Shown piece after piece: positions 18,301 through 33,300 of a stretch of 43,387 nt of DNA (position 1 is its first letter; each line of letters opens with the position of its first letter). A program made the translations under genes and the position numbers. The notes under the pieces were generated by a model. It saw nothing but the letters and a program-made list of their open reading frames with translations. It ran no database searches and was not told where the DNA came from. Source of the DNA: Singulisphaera sp. (GTDB lineage Bacteria; Planctomycetota; Planctomycetia; Isosphaerales; Isosphaeraceae); NCBI GenBank assembly GCA_027451445.1, contig DAIDJG010000367.1, forward strand, positions 1 through 43,387. The letters run 5' to 3'.

Positions 18301-21300
18301 GATCGAAAAGTTCGACGCGTCGACGGGGGCCTACAAAAAGACGTTCGTCGTTCCCCAATTCGTCAGTGCCAACGGTGGTTTGTCGGTGCCAACCGACATC
18401 GCTTTCAATGCGTTGGGAGACTTGTTCGTCAGTAGCTCCGGCTCGGACCGAGTGATCGAGTACTCCCCAACCGGCGCGTTTCTGAGCGATTACACCAGCT
18501 CCAAGGTCATTGGAGACCCCGAGGGTCTGGCGTTTGACGCATCGGACAATCTTTACGTTGCCGACGGATTCAACAACGACGTGCTCCGGTTCGCCGTCGC
18601 TGGTGGTGCGGCGACCACCTTCGTAGGCGTGGGGCAGGGAGGACTCTCAGCGCCGCGCGGCCTGGCGTTCGACTCCTTGGGAAATCTGTACGTCGCCAGT
18701 AGCACGAACGACGTGGTAATGCGGTACACGAGCGCCGGAGTGAACGACCCGATCACCGGCAATCCCGCAACCACCGCGGTCTTTGCGGGAGGCGCGGTGG
18801 GATACACCGATCCGACCACCGGCGCGAGTCAGTCCGACGTCTTGTTCGGCAACATCTACGTGGCCTGGACGACCAACGACACCTACCTCGACGCCAACGG
18901 GACCAACCCCAACAACATCCGCGTCGTCGGTTCCGACGACGGGGGTCAGACGATCTCCGCTCCCCGGTTCCTGAACACCGATGGGAATGCTATAGACGAA
19001 TATGTTGGCGGCAGCAACCGTGACTTTACGCCCAGCCTGGTCGTCAGCGACCTTTCCAACAACAAAATTGGCGGAGGCGTCCTCACGGCGGTCTGGGACA
19101 ACAATCCCAACAACGGAAACCCCGACAATATCGAGACCAACCAGATTACCAACGGCGTTGACACCCACATCGCCAACGGACCTGGCGTCGCGATCCAGAA
19201 TGCGATTGCCCCCGCGACCACTCCACCGAATTTCATCACGCGATCCACGACCTCGACCATTTCCGTCGCCGCCTCCGATTTCGGGGCGAACTTCAGCACG
19301 CTTTCCAACATCAACGTCACGCTGAACATCACTTCGCCCAACGAAGGCCTCAACACCATGGAGGCGATCCTGATCCCGCCCGCGTCCACGGGCGTCGGTC
19401 AGATCACGCTCTTCACCAACGCGACCGACGTGAACGGTAATGCAACCGGCACCGGAGGCATCTCCGGCAACTACATGGGTTCAACCGGTAGCATCACGAA
19501 CTCCAACGTTGGGCCCGCCAGCAGCACGTTCATCGGCGCGACGTTCGACGACGGGGCGTCGCACTCCATCACCAACACGGCGAATCCAACGGGGCGTTTC
19601 CGACCATTTGGCTCGATGTCCGCGCTCTACTCCGGCAACAACCTGCTCCCCATCAACCTTGCCGGCATCTGGACGTTGAAGATCATCAACTTCAACAGCA
19701 CCGGAACCAACCCGCAGTCGCAATTGGATAATTGGTCGATCACCTTCACGTCGGGCCTCACTCCCGGCGCCAACCAGGTCAGCGCCGGGACGTCCACCCT
19801 CCACGGCAGCCTTTACCAGGCCGGGCTCGCCGGCAGCACCTACACCGGCGCCAGCAGCGGGGCCATTCCCATCGGCTTCGGCGCGCAGCCCGTGATCGCC
19901 GAGGACGAGACACTGGGTTCGTTCAGTCCCTACCAGGGCAACATCTACATCGCCTACGCGACTCACCTCGGTAAGACCGACCCGACCATCAACCCGGCGA
20001 ACAACACCCAGATCATCCTGGCGACGTCGACCGACGGCGGAGCGTCCTACACGCAGGCCCAGGTCGACCGGGACCCGCCCGACCACGCGGTTGGCCCGTT
20101 GTTCCAGCCGACTGTCGCTGTCGATCAGGCGACCGGTACCGTGGTCGTCGGCTACTACGACACACGATATGATGCCGCTCAGGCCCGCGTGGCTTACACG
20201 ATCCAGACGAGCATCGACGGCGGCACGACCTTCAGTGCGAACTCGTTCCTGAACCAACCGAACCAGGCCTACGATGAGGCGTCGGGGAGTATTGTCACCC
20301 TCGGGCCGATTCCTGACAACGACTCCGGGGCCAATCCGATTGCGGAAAACACCTTCTCGTTCGGCGAGCACCAGGGTCTGGCCGTCTTCAACGGAGTCGT
20401 CTATGGTGCCTGGTCCAGCAATCTCAACGGTGGAACGAGTCACGATAATAATTATCCGGGCGATCTCAACCAATTGGACATCACCGTCGCGACCGCGACG
20501 ATCGCGAGCGGGCCACGGATCGTCGACGGCACTTCGGGGCCGGTCGGCCCGGGGACGATCAACAACTCGACCGCCGTGGACGGCAGTCCCATCGCGCAGA
20601 GGCTCTACGTACGATTCGACCGCCCGATCGATCCGAACTCGTTCAACCTCTCGGAAGTGACGATCAGCGCTCTCGACGCCAATGGCAACCCGCTCGCGTC
20701 GATCGTGCCGACGAATGTCACTCCCATCGGCACGGCCTTTCTCACTTACACTCCCCCTGTTGGCCAAAGCTTCTCAGAATACGAGGAATTCGAGGTCGAC
20801 TTCACGCCCGACTCCACGCCGGGGACGGTCAGCTACTCCATCAGCCCAGCCTCGGGCAGCGGGTTCGCATCGGAGATCCACGACCTGGTCCGCACGCTGA
20901 CCAGCGACGGCAACGTGATGGATCAGAACCAGAACAGGGTCATCGACGGAAACGACGCATTCGCGCAGCCCGCCCCGGCCACGCCGGGAAGCGCTCCGCT
21001 CGCCGGCGCCGGAACGTATGCGAACAACTCGCTCCCGATCATCGTCCCCGGTCCGCACCTGGTCGGCACGAACGTCGGGAACAGCGTGGGTGTGGGGAAC
21101 TCCGGGCCACAGGGAACCTCGGACAACGAGATCCTCAATAGCACCGGCAGCTACATCAACGTCAACTACGACCGGGAAATGAACGCAAGCTCGGCGACCC
21201 AGGGCGTCGAGAGCATCAGTGTGACCAACGGGGGCACGGGTTATACGTCGGTCCCCATCGTGACGATCGCCGGAGGTCAAGGCGCGGCCGCGACGGCACT

Positions 21301-24300
21301 ACTCGGCGTTACCACGATCACCGCGATCGCCAACGGCGGCTCGGGCTATTCCGTCGGCGAATTGCTCACCCTCCTTGGAGGTGTGAACACGGTCCCCGCG
21401 ACGATCAAAGTCACCGCAGTCGACCCGGTCACGAGCGCTGTTACGGCCGCCATCGTGCTCAGTGAGGGTACCTACACGTCTTTGCCGGGTAACCCGGCCT
21501 CGGTCACCAGTGCAACCGGCTCCGGTGCGAGGTTTGATGTCTCGGGAGGAGTGTCTGCGCCCTTCCTGGGAGCTGCGACGATCACCTCGATCGGATCTGG
21601 CGGCTCGGGCTACAACGTCGGCGATACGCTCTCGGTCGCTGGCGGCACCGGATCGCTCTCGGCACTCATCGAAGTCACTTCCGTGAGCGCGGGCGCAGTC
21701 ACGTCCGCCGTGTTGCTAAACCCGGGTATCTACACGTCCGCCCCCGCGAGTCCCGTCACAACGTCGGACAATTCGGGTTCAGGATCGGGTGCGACGTTCA
21801 ATTTGAGCTTCGACCCGCTCATCAAGGCCACGAGCGGCGGCACGAACTACACCACCGCACCGCTCGTCTTCTTCGGCGGCAACAACACCTCCATGGCGAC
21901 CGGCATTGCTGCCATCCTGGGGGGACAGGTCACGGGAATCCTCGTCACCAACACCGGTTCAGGCTACACCGCGGCCCCAACGGTCTACTTCAGCGGCGGC
22001 GCAACGGCCACTGCAACGGTCGTTAACGGGAAAGTCACACAGATCAACATCGTTAACGGCGGGATGTTCTACACCTCGATCCCGGCGGTGACGATCACGG
22101 GTGGCAACCCGACGACCAACGCGACGGCGACGGCCCAGCTCTGGCCCAACCCGGTCTTGCAGATCGTCGGACCCGCAGGCCAGGTTAATCTGCCCCAGAC
22201 GTTCTCTGCGAGCGCCGTAAACCAGAACGTCCCCAAGACGGCCGGCCAGGCGCTCAACTCCACCATCGACATTCCGCCCGACAAGAATACGTTTGCGCTC
22301 AGCAATCTCACCGTGACGGTGAACATTGCCGACGCCGCGGTCGCCGATCTCACGGGCTACCTGATCGCACCGAACGGAACGCGCGTGCTGCTGTTCCAGA
22401 ACGTCGGCGGACCTTCAGGGCAGAACTTCACCAATACGACGTTCTCCGACTCCGCGACGACCGCGATCAACGATCCCGCGTCCGTGGCCCCCTTCACCGG
22501 ATCATTCCGCCCGCAGGACACGCTCGGCCTTAGCCAACTCCTCCAGGGCGGTCTGAACGCAACCGACCTGGCGTCGGACCTCGCACATAGCGGCTGGACT
22601 CTCCAGCTCACCGACAACAATCCGAACGATGGCAAGGTCGCCACGCTGCTCTCCTGGTCCCTGACAGCGACGCCGGTCATCAATGTCCTGCCGCTCGTTC
22701 CCGGAGCAAATCCCGGAAGCTACACCGGGTTCATGGTCACATTCCCGCAGCAGTCGCTCAGCGGCACGTACACCGTGCAGCTCGCTCCCACGATTGTGTC
22801 GTTCGTCACCGGCGTGGGAGGCCTGAGCATCAACGGCAGCCTCACCGGTCCGTACGAGAACGATCAGAACCTGAACGCCGGCGTCTATAACCTGACTGGG
22901 AATCTCCCTCCTGCCACGCTCACGACGACGTACTCGTCGATCATACAGACGCCGGTGGCGACGACGCCGGTCTCCATCACGCCCCAGACCCAGACGGGCG
23001 CGTCGACAGGCGCAGTCGTCGTTCCCGACAACAGCGGGGCCGAATCACCCATTACGTTCCCGCTCGATCACGGCACGTTTCCCATCACCAGCCTCACTCT
23101 GACCGTCAACATCAGCGCCTCGGCGAATGCCAACTTGACGGGCTATCTCGTCTCCCCGACCGGCCAGATGGTCGAGTTGTTCACCGGCCTCTCGGGTCAG
23201 AATCTCGTCAACACAACATTCTCGGATTCGGCCAGCCAGCCGATCGGGACGGGCACCGCGTCCTACACGGGAACGTTCAAGCCGGTGTCGCCGCTGAGCG
23301 CCCTGAACCTCACCGATCTGGCCTTCGATACGCCGCACGCAACGTGGAAATTGCTCGTCGTCGATTCGCATGCAGGGGGCCCGGCGGACTCGACCACGAT
23401 CAATTCCTGGTCCATGACCGCAAACGACAACCTGTTCACGTCGCAGATCACGATCAACGACAACTACACCATCACAGCCGGAACGACGCTCGCCCTCGAT
23501 ATTCAGGACACTCACGATCCCGATCTCACCGCGTTCCTCGTTCCTCCGCCCGGAATGGGGGTTGCCCCCATCGAATTGTTCTCCGGTGTGGGCGCGACGG
23601 GGACGCAGCAAAACTTCATCGGCACGGTCTTCAACGACGGCATCAATCCCGTCACGGGCCAGATATACACGCCGATTCAGAAGGGCGGTCCTCCCTTCAC
23701 GGGCAGCTTCAGCACGCAACTCGAACCGAGCACGAACGGCCTTAAGACTCTGACGGGCAAGTCGGTCAACGGCGTGTGGACGCTCGAGATCATCAACAAC
23801 ACACAGACTGGCTCGGGTGCGCTGAAAGATTGGTCGCTGACGTTCAACAAGCAGAACGGCGGCTCCGGACTGGGCGAAACGGTCGCCGACCAAGCCTCGG
23901 CTTCGTTCCGCATTTTCACAATGGACCCGACGAACCCGCAGTCGAGCCAGACGTGGACCGCGGTTGGACCGGCTTCGCTTGGCGGCGGTCAGTCGGGCCG
24001 TGTCACCGCGATCGCCGTGGATCCCTCGGATCCGTCCGATAACACGGTCTACGCCGCCGGTGCTGAAGGCGGGGTGTGGAAGACGACCAATTTCCTGACG
24101 ACCAATCCGGGCGGCCCAACCTGGATCCCATTGACGGACTTCGGACCCGACTCATCGATCAACATGGGCGGGCTCGCGGTCTTCCCGCGGAATAACGACC
24201 CGCGCCAGTCGATCATCTTCGCCGCCACCGGTCAGGCCGACGCCAACTGGAACCAAGGGGTCGGGATCCTGCGCTCCGAGGACGGCGGTCAAACGTGGCA

Positions 24301-27300
24301 GTTGCTCGACAGCACTGTCAACGTCGACTCCAACGGCAATTACCTGCCGCTCAGCTCGCCGCTCCGCGACCACGCCTTCGTTGGGAACACGTCATTCAAG
24401 ATCGTCGTTGATCCGAAACCCGCCCCCAATGGCAACGCCATCGTCTACGCGGTGTTCAACGGGCCGAACGGCGGAATCTGGAAGAGCAGCGACTCGGGCA
24501 ACACATGGGGGCTCGTCAACGCGAATTTCAATCCCAAAGTGCCGGCTTCACCGAGCAATCCCTATCGCATTGCGAACCTCGCGGGACAAGGAAACGACTT
24601 CTCGTTCGACAACAGCAGCGGCACCGTCAACGTCATTAGCAACCCGACGGGCAACCTGCAAATCATGTTCGCGGCCCTCCAGGGGCAAGGCGTCTACCTC
24701 AGCACCGACGAAGGTCAATCGTGGAACTTGATGACCGGGGGCATTGGCAACCCCCTGATTCAGGACGGTGACGCCAAGCCGCCGATCAAGCCACCCGTCC
24801 CCGTGTCGAACCCCGGTGTGAGCCCGAATTTTCCGTCGGGAAGAATCCTCCTCGCGAGTCCTGACCTGGTTGCCAACTACACGGCGACCGACCAGTTCCC
24901 CTTCGGCGTGCAGAACTATGTTTACAGCGGTTGGCTCTACGCCCTGGTCGTCAATCCCGACAACAGCCTCCATGCCGTCTACATGACCAAGGACTTCGGC
25001 CAGAACTGGGTGAACGTACCGATTCCCGTGCTCGAGAACGGGACGCCCGCCAGTGCAACCGCCGCCATCCCAACGCTTAACGCGCCGACTCCCACAAACC
25101 CGGGCGCTCCCAACTTCGACGTCTTCAACAACGGGATCCAGGGTCAAGGTAACTACGACGCCACGATGGCGATCGATCCCCTCAACCCGAACATCCTCTA
25201 CGTCGGTGGTGCCAAGGATCTGCAAGTTGGCTCGCAAGGATTCATTCGGATCGACACGACCAATATCGCGGATGCGCATGCGTTCTATACGGACAGCCTC
25301 CGTCCCGACGGCGGCCAGATTCTGGTCAACGCCAACTCACCGGTAGTTCTCAAGGCGCCGAACACGAATAACAGCACGGTCGGGTTGAACAACAATCCGT
25401 GGCAAGACGCGATCATGAACCTCATCAACCCGGGTACCGTGTTCTTCGACAGCTCGACCTACTACATCGACAACACGCAGAGCTTCGCCAACGACGGCAC
25501 CGGTGTGACCTGGTCGTTCATGAGCAGTGCGCTCGCCGGCTCGACCGACCAGCACAAACTGCTCAGCATGATCGACCCCCTGACCGGTGAGGTGCGTCTC
25601 ATCTTCGGCGACGACCAGGGGATCTTCACCGGCATCGACAACAACGGTGTCTTTATCAGCGGCGTCGACAATGGTCGACTGGGCACGGCCTCGGAAGGAT
25701 TCGGCGCCCGCAACGGCAACCTCCAGATCACAGAGCTGTACCAGGGAGCGGTCCAGCCGAGCGCGGAGGCCGCGGCGGCCGCATTGTTCTACGCCGGCGC
25801 CCAGGACAACGGGGCGGATACATCCGGAAGTTACCAAAGCGTCATCGGGCAGGGACAGATTAGCTGGGGCGTCTCGGGCGGTGATGCCAGCGCAATGGCC
25901 ACCGACGCGGGCGGTTCCGGGTCTTACTATCAGTACCTCTGGCCCTGCTGCGGCGGCAACAACACCGACTTCTTCCTGGTCAACGGCAACCCGAGCACCA
26001 ACGGCCTGGTCTTGCCGGCATCGTTCCAGCAGGACTTCCCGCAGGTCGCCGATGTCTCGACGCTGGCGGTCAACCCAATCCAGGGCAATTCGGTCCTCGG
26101 CTCGGGCACGAACGCGGGCAAGGCACAGATCCTCATCGGCTCGCTCGACGGACGACTCTTCCGCACCGAAGACTCGGGCGCGACATGGTTCGTGATCGCC
26201 GACAATACGGTGCTCGACGGCTCCAACGTCACCGCCACGGCCTTCGGCGCCCCCGATTCCTCGGTCACCGGCAACAGCCTCGACAGCTTCATTTACGCCG
26301 GTATGGGCTCGGGTAAGGTCTATGTGACCATCAAGGGCGGCGGCCTTGGAAGCGGGACGAACCCCTGGATCAACATCAACAACGGCGCCCTTGCCGGGAA
26401 CAACGCGCCGGTCCAGGCGATCGTCGCCAGCCCGGATCGCGGCAATCACGAGGCCTACCTCGTGACGACCAACGGCGTCTACTTCAACCAGGACACCGTC
26501 GGTACCTACGATCCGGTGACCGGCCTCCAGATTACACCCCCTTCGCAGTGGGTGAACGTGACCGGCGACCTGTTCAATCTGCCCAAGCTCAACGGCTTCA
26601 ACGATCCCAATCAGACATACCAGCAGCTCGGGTTCCTCACGTCGCTGGCGGTTGACTGGCGGTACGTCATCCCCAACAACTTTGCCAGCCCACCCGCAAA
26701 CCCGACCGACCCGACCCAAACCCACCCAGTGTTATACGTCGCCGGTACTGCCGGTGTATTCCGCTCCACCGACGACGGCCAGACCTGGGCGCTCTTCCCG
26801 TCGCAGGACCCCAACAGCGCCTCGAGCGGGGTCACGCCGATTACTCCCGGCGGCGACATCCCCAACGTCAAGGTCAGCAACCTTCAGATGGCGATCGGCA
26901 ACGTCGATCCCACGTCAGGCCGACCCGTGCAGACCGTCGACGATCCCAACCTGCTCGTCGCCACCACGTTCGGCCGCGGAGATTTCGCCATCCGCCTCGC
27001 GCCGGACACCTTCCCCGCCTCGCTGGCACTCGACCCTGTCAACCCCCCACCCGGCGGCAGCGACAGCGGCCAGAGTCCCACAGACAAGATCACCAACGTC
27101 TGGAATTCGGTGATCGATGGCTATAGCGAGCAAAGCGCCTTCGGGAACACCGTCCGTATCACTCTCGTCGACGAAACCGATCCGCTGCATCCGACGTATA
27201 TCGGCGGCTATGACGGGGCAAAGATTGGCGGACAACTGATCACCGGCGAGCCCGCGGGTGCCGGCTTTGCCGATAGCACCGGCACGAACGCCGCCTATCA

Positions 27301-30300
27301 GACGAACGCCACCGGACAGTTCGCGGTGCCGATCTCGATCCGGATGCCGGACGGCGTGCGGACGATCGGAGTGGTCGCGACCGACTCCTCTGGAACGCAG
27401 GGGAACATCGCGCTGTTTACCTTCACCCTGATCACGGCCACACCGCCGACGCCAAGCCAGCCGACGCTCGACCCCGCGAGCGATACCGGGACGCTCGGCG
27501 ACAATATCACCAGCATCAATCAGCCGTTCATCGACGTCGCGGTCACCGAGAACCCGCAGACGGTGCCATTCCAGATCATCTTGATGCGGTCGACGAGCGC
27601 CGGCGGGCCGTTCACGCAGGTTGCGACCATCCCCATCCCGCAAGGGGCCGGTACGTATCCGATCCAGGACCTCAACACCCTCGTCGACACCACCGCGGGC
27701 ACAACCAACGCCGGCACGAACTACTACTACGAGGCGGAACAGGAAGACGTCGCCGGCAACTTCAGCGGCCTGAGCTCGATCTACCAACTCACCTACAAGA
27801 GCACCGCAACCAGGCCGACGAACCTCACACTCGACCCGGCCAGTGACAGCGGTGTCAAGCTTGACAACATCACCAATAACACGAGCCCAACATTCGACGT
27901 CTCCAGCATCGAGAGCAGTGCCCTCCAGGTCGTCCTGCTCCGTTCGTCGGACGGCGGCGTGACGTACAACGCCGTCAAGACCGTGAACCTCACCGCGCCA
28001 ACGACGACCCCGGTGCAGATCCAGGATCCGGGCCCCGTCCGGCCCGACGGACGATACCTCTACGAGGTGGAGCAAATCGACGTCGCAGGCAACCTGAGCG
28101 CCGCGAGCCTCCCGCTCCCGATCGTCATCGTGGCAACGCCCCCCACGCCCCCGTCCCTTGTACTCAACCCGGTGAGCGACAGCGGCGTCAAGGGCGACCA
28201 TATCACCAACGTGACGACGAACCTGCAGTTCGTCGTGTCGGGAGCCATCGTCACGCTGCCGGCGCCATTCCAGAACGATGCACCGGAACAGGTCCTCTTG
28301 CTGCGTTCCACCACGAATCTCGCCGGTTCGTTCACCCCGGTTGCATCGGCCACCGCGACGTCCACGTCGATCATCCTGGCCGACCCCGGTCCGCTCAATA
28401 ACGGTACGACCTATTACTACGAAGTCGAGCAGGAAGACGCGGCGGGCAACATCAGCACGCCGAGCACTTCGGTGCCCGTGACGATCAAGACGACCGCCCA
28501 GACGCCGAATGGCCTGGCGCTTGCCCCGGGCAGCGATAGTGGTGCGAGCTCAACGGACAACATCACGAACGTCACACATCCGTCGTTCGTCGTCTCGAAC
28601 ATCGAAGCCACGGCGCAGCAGGTGATCCTGCTCCGCGAGCCTGTGGGCGGCTCGACGTTCTCGACCGTCAGCACGCTGAACCTCTCCGCTCCAACCACCA
28701 ATCCGGTCACCATCCAGGATCCCGGCCCGGTTCAGCCCGACGGCGCGTATCTCTACGAAGTCGAGGAAGTCGACGTCGCAGGCAACACCAGTTCGCCCAG
28801 CACGCCGGCGCTCCAGGTGCTCGTCGTGGCAACGCCGCCGAGCACACCCTCGGTCACGCTCGACCCGGGCAGCGACTCGGGCGTACCCGGCGACAATATC
28901 ACCAACACCACCAGCCCCACGTTCGACATCTCGGGCGCCACGGCGTCGCTCGCCGCACCGTTCTCGGGCGATGCGCCGGACCAGGTCATGCTGCTCCGCT
29001 CCACCAGCCCGACGAGCGGCTTCGTGACCGTCGCGACCGCCACAGCAACCGGCAGCAACCTCACCTTGCAAGACTCCGGCCCGCTCTCCGGCAACCCGCC
29101 GGTCGCCGGAGTGACGTACTACTACGAAGTCGAGCAGGAAGACATCGCCGGCAACTTCAGCACACCGAGTGCGCCGCTGGCGGTGACCATCAAGACGACC
29201 GCCCCGACGCCGTCGGGACTCGCGCTCGACCCGAACCACCCCTCGCCGGGAGGCAGCGACACGGGCCGCAGCAACGCCGATGCGGTCACGAACGACAGCG
29301 CGCCCTTCCTCGTCGTCTCGGGGATTGAGGCGAACGCTCAATCCGTCACCCTCTTGAGCTCCTCCAACGCGAGCGGCCCGTTCACCCCGGTCGTGACGGC
29401 GACGCCGCCCACGTTCAACTCGAATGGGACGGTCTCCATCCAGGCGCCCGCACAGTCCGACGGCGTCGTTTACTTCGAGGTGCAGCAAGTCGACGTCGCC
29501 GGTAACACGAGCACCGCGAGCGCACCGCTCAAGGTTCTGGTCGTGACGTCGACTCCCGCCACACCTTCGCTAGCGCTCGACGCCCTCAGCGACAGCGGCA
29601 CGGTCGGCGACAACATCACCAACGTCACCGATCCCTTGTTCGACGTCAGCGGCCTCTCGGTGCCCTTCCCGGCGGACGGCCCCGAACAGCTCTTCCTCCT
29701 CCGTTCCGCCACCGGCACCCCCGGCAGCTTCACCCAGGTCGCGACGATTACCAACTCGGGCACGATCCGCGATCCCGGTCCGCTCGCGGGCGCTCCGCCG
29801 GTCGCGGGCATCACGTATTACTACGAAGTCCAGGCCGAAGATGTCGCGGGCAACTTCAGCGCTGACAGTGCTCCACTCGCGATCACCATCAAGACCACGG
29901 CGCAGACGCCGACCGGACTTGCTCTCGACCCGAGCCACCCGTCCCCCGGCGGCAGCGACACAGGGCTCAGCAGCACCGACAACATCACCAACGACACGAC
30001 GCCCTTCTTCACCGTGTCGAGCATTGAAAACGGTGCGGAGAAGGTCCTCCTGCTCCGCTCCACCAGCGCGACCGGGACGTTCACGGCCGTCAACACGCTG
30101 AACAATCCCACGATTGTCAACGGCACGGTCTCGATCCAGGACACGACCGGCGTCACCTCCGACGGGATCTACTACTACGAGGTCGAGCAGGTCGACATCG
30201 CCGGCAACCTGAGCTCGCACCGGTCGCCGCTCTCCGTCCTGTTCGTGACCGCCAAGCCAACCTCGCCGTCCCTGACGCTCGACCCCGCGAGCGACACCGG

Positions 30301-33300
30301 CACGCTGGGCGACAACATCACGAGCAACATCAACCCGGCGTTTGACGTCTCCGGCGTCACGGTCAGCCCGCCGTTCCCGGCGGATGGACCATTCCAGGTC
30401 ATCCTGCTTCGTAGCACCTCGGCGAGCGGACCGTTCAACCAGGTGGCCACGGTGTCGGGTAGCGGCTCGGGCAGCGTCACGGTTCAGGACCCGACGGGCG
30501 ACCAGCCCGACGGCTTCTACTACTACGAGATCGAGCAAGAGGACATCGCCGGCAACGTCAGTGCGCCGAGCAGCCCGCTCAAGGTGCTCATCGTCACGAC
30601 GCCGCCAGCCTCACCCTCGCTCACGCTCTCGGGTGGCACGGTCGTGGGTAACACCAGCGTCACCAACGTGACGAGTCCCACGTTCAACGTCACCGGCGTC
30701 ACCGTCACTCCCCCATTCCCTGGTGATGGAACGCAGAAGCTCATCCTGCTGCGGTCGTCCACCAACCTCAGCAACTCGTTCTCGCCGGTCGCCACGCTCA
30801 CGAACGTCGCGCCGGGCTCGGACTCGATCCAGGACCCGGGCCCGGTCCCGTCGGATGGCTACTACTACTATGAGGTCGAGCAGGTTGACGTTGCGGGCAA
30901 CGTCAGCGTCCCGAGCGCCGCGCTCAAGGTACTGGTCGTCACAGCGACGCCGAGCACCCCGGCGATCGCCCTGTCCAGCGACAGTGGTGTGCTGGGCGAC
31001 AAGATCACGAACGTGACGAACCCCTCGTTCAACGTCTCGGGTGTCACGGTGAACCCGCCGTTCGTGGGCGACGCGCCGTACGAGGTTCTGCTCCTCCGCG
31101 GCACGTCCGCGAGCGGACCGTTCAACCAGGTCGCCATGATCTCGGGCGGCTCGACGGGCTCCGTCACCATTCAGGATCCGGGCCCGCTCGCCGGCAACCC
31201 GCCCATCGCCGGCATCGCGTACTACTACGAGGTGGAGCAGCAGGACGTCGCCGGCAACATCAGCAGCCCGAGTGCTCCCTACAAGATCACCATCAAGACG
31301 ACCGCACAGACGCCGAACGCGCCAGCGCTCGATCCCACGAGCCAGAGCGGCGCATCGGCGACGACGACGTCGATCGTCAGCCCCGTGTTCGACGTGGCTA
31401 ACATCGAGCCCACGGCGCAGCAGGTCATCCTCCTTCGTTCAACGTCGCAGAACGGCACGTACGCCGCGGTCAATACGCTGACGAACCCGACAGTGACCAA
31501 CGGCTCGGTGTCGATTCAAGACCCCGGACCGGTGCAGCCCGACGGCACCTACTACTACGAGATCAAGCAGGTCGACGTCGCCGGCAATACGAGCACCGCG
31601 AGCGCTTCGTTGGCGCTGACCATCAACACCGCGGCTCCGCCGGTTCCCGGCGCCCCGACGCTCGACCCGACCAGCCAGACCGGCGGCAGCGCAAACCCGA
31701 ACATGACCAAGGACAACGGCTCGTCTCAGGCCCCCTTGACGTTCCAGGTCTCGGTCACGTCAACACCGGCTGTGACGAATCCCTACGTCTACCTCTACGA
31801 TGTCACCGGAACCACGCCCGTTCTCATCGGTGGTCCGGTTCAGGCCGTCAACGGCGTCGCGACGATCACCGTTAACAATCACACCCTGGCGGATGGCGTC
31901 CACGATTTCGCAACCTCCGTTGCCGCCAATCCGACGTCGCCGCAAAGCGGCCTCTCGGCGAGCACAGCGATCACCATCCAGACGAGCACCCACTACACGG
32001 GCGACTCGTTGACGTCGAACTTCTTCACCAGCGCCCCAGGTTCGTACGTCTTCCACTTCGACCACGAGCTCGCCGGCTTCACACCCGACGTCGCAAACGG
32101 TACCGGCATCGCGAACGCTCCGTTCGCGGTGATGATCATTCCCAGTGGTCCTGACGGACGGATGACACAGCAACAGACCGGCACTTTCTGGTCCGCGCCG
32201 AACGGGGCTGACGGCGGCGACTTGCCGATCCATTCCACGGTGGTTTACCACGTGAACGGGGACGGCACCTCGCAGCTCACCCTCACGCCGATCGTGCCGA
32301 TGGGGACGAACCTCTATCTGCTCTCGGTGCAAGGGAGCCTGACCGACCTGGCGGGCAACACGGTCACGTCGCTGTCTGGCAAGCTCGGACCGTTCTACGA
32401 CTCGTTCGACCTCCGGCTGCCCCAGGTCAATCCCGCCGCGCCGCAGGTGGTGAACGTCTCGACGAACAACGGCGCCACGCGAATTGTGCCGGGTACCAAC
32501 CCGACGATCGCCCAGCCGGATACCATCGCCATTCAGTTCAACAAGGCGATGAACTTCTACGACATCAACAACTCAACGGTGTTCCTCCAGGCCCTCCCCA
32601 ATGGGACCTCGAACTTGAGCACCGTCCCGACGGTCGTGACTTACAGCCCGTCGACCCAGACGGCTTACCTCACGCCAACGGCCCGGCTGACTACGGGGAC
32701 AAAGTACATCATCGTGGTTCGGGGTGCTCTCACCGATGACACACAGTTCCCCAGCGACGGCACCCCGATCGGCGCCGATTACTTCGCGACGTTCGAGGTC
32801 GCCACGAACCCCGTCGTCCCCGGTCCGGGCTCGTTCCGTGTCACGGCCACGACGCCTCAAAACGGGACTGCGATTCCGTCGCAGTTCGGGTACGTGTCGG
32901 TCACATTCTCCGGGCCGTTGAGCACGCAAGCCGTGACCCGATTCGACATCATGCTCACCCCGAACCCGTCCGCGCCCAATAACTACGTGCCGGTCAACGC
33001 CAAGATCGCGTTCAACCCCAACACCGACCAGGAGATCATCGTCCCGACGGACGTTATGGGTCACGCGATCGACTACCTCGGGCTCCAGAACCTGTACGAG
33101 GCGAATCTCGACGGCTCGCCGAACCTGAACGCTCCGCTGCTGAACGTCAACGGGCTGCCCGCCGGCATGAACGGCAACATCCCCTACTACGCGACCTGGC
33201 TGCTGAACATCCCCAGCCCGAGCGCCTCGCGGTCCTCGTCGAGTGCCGCGGAATTCGTGACCACGGCGAACGCAACACCTCCGACGGGTCCGGCCGCCGT

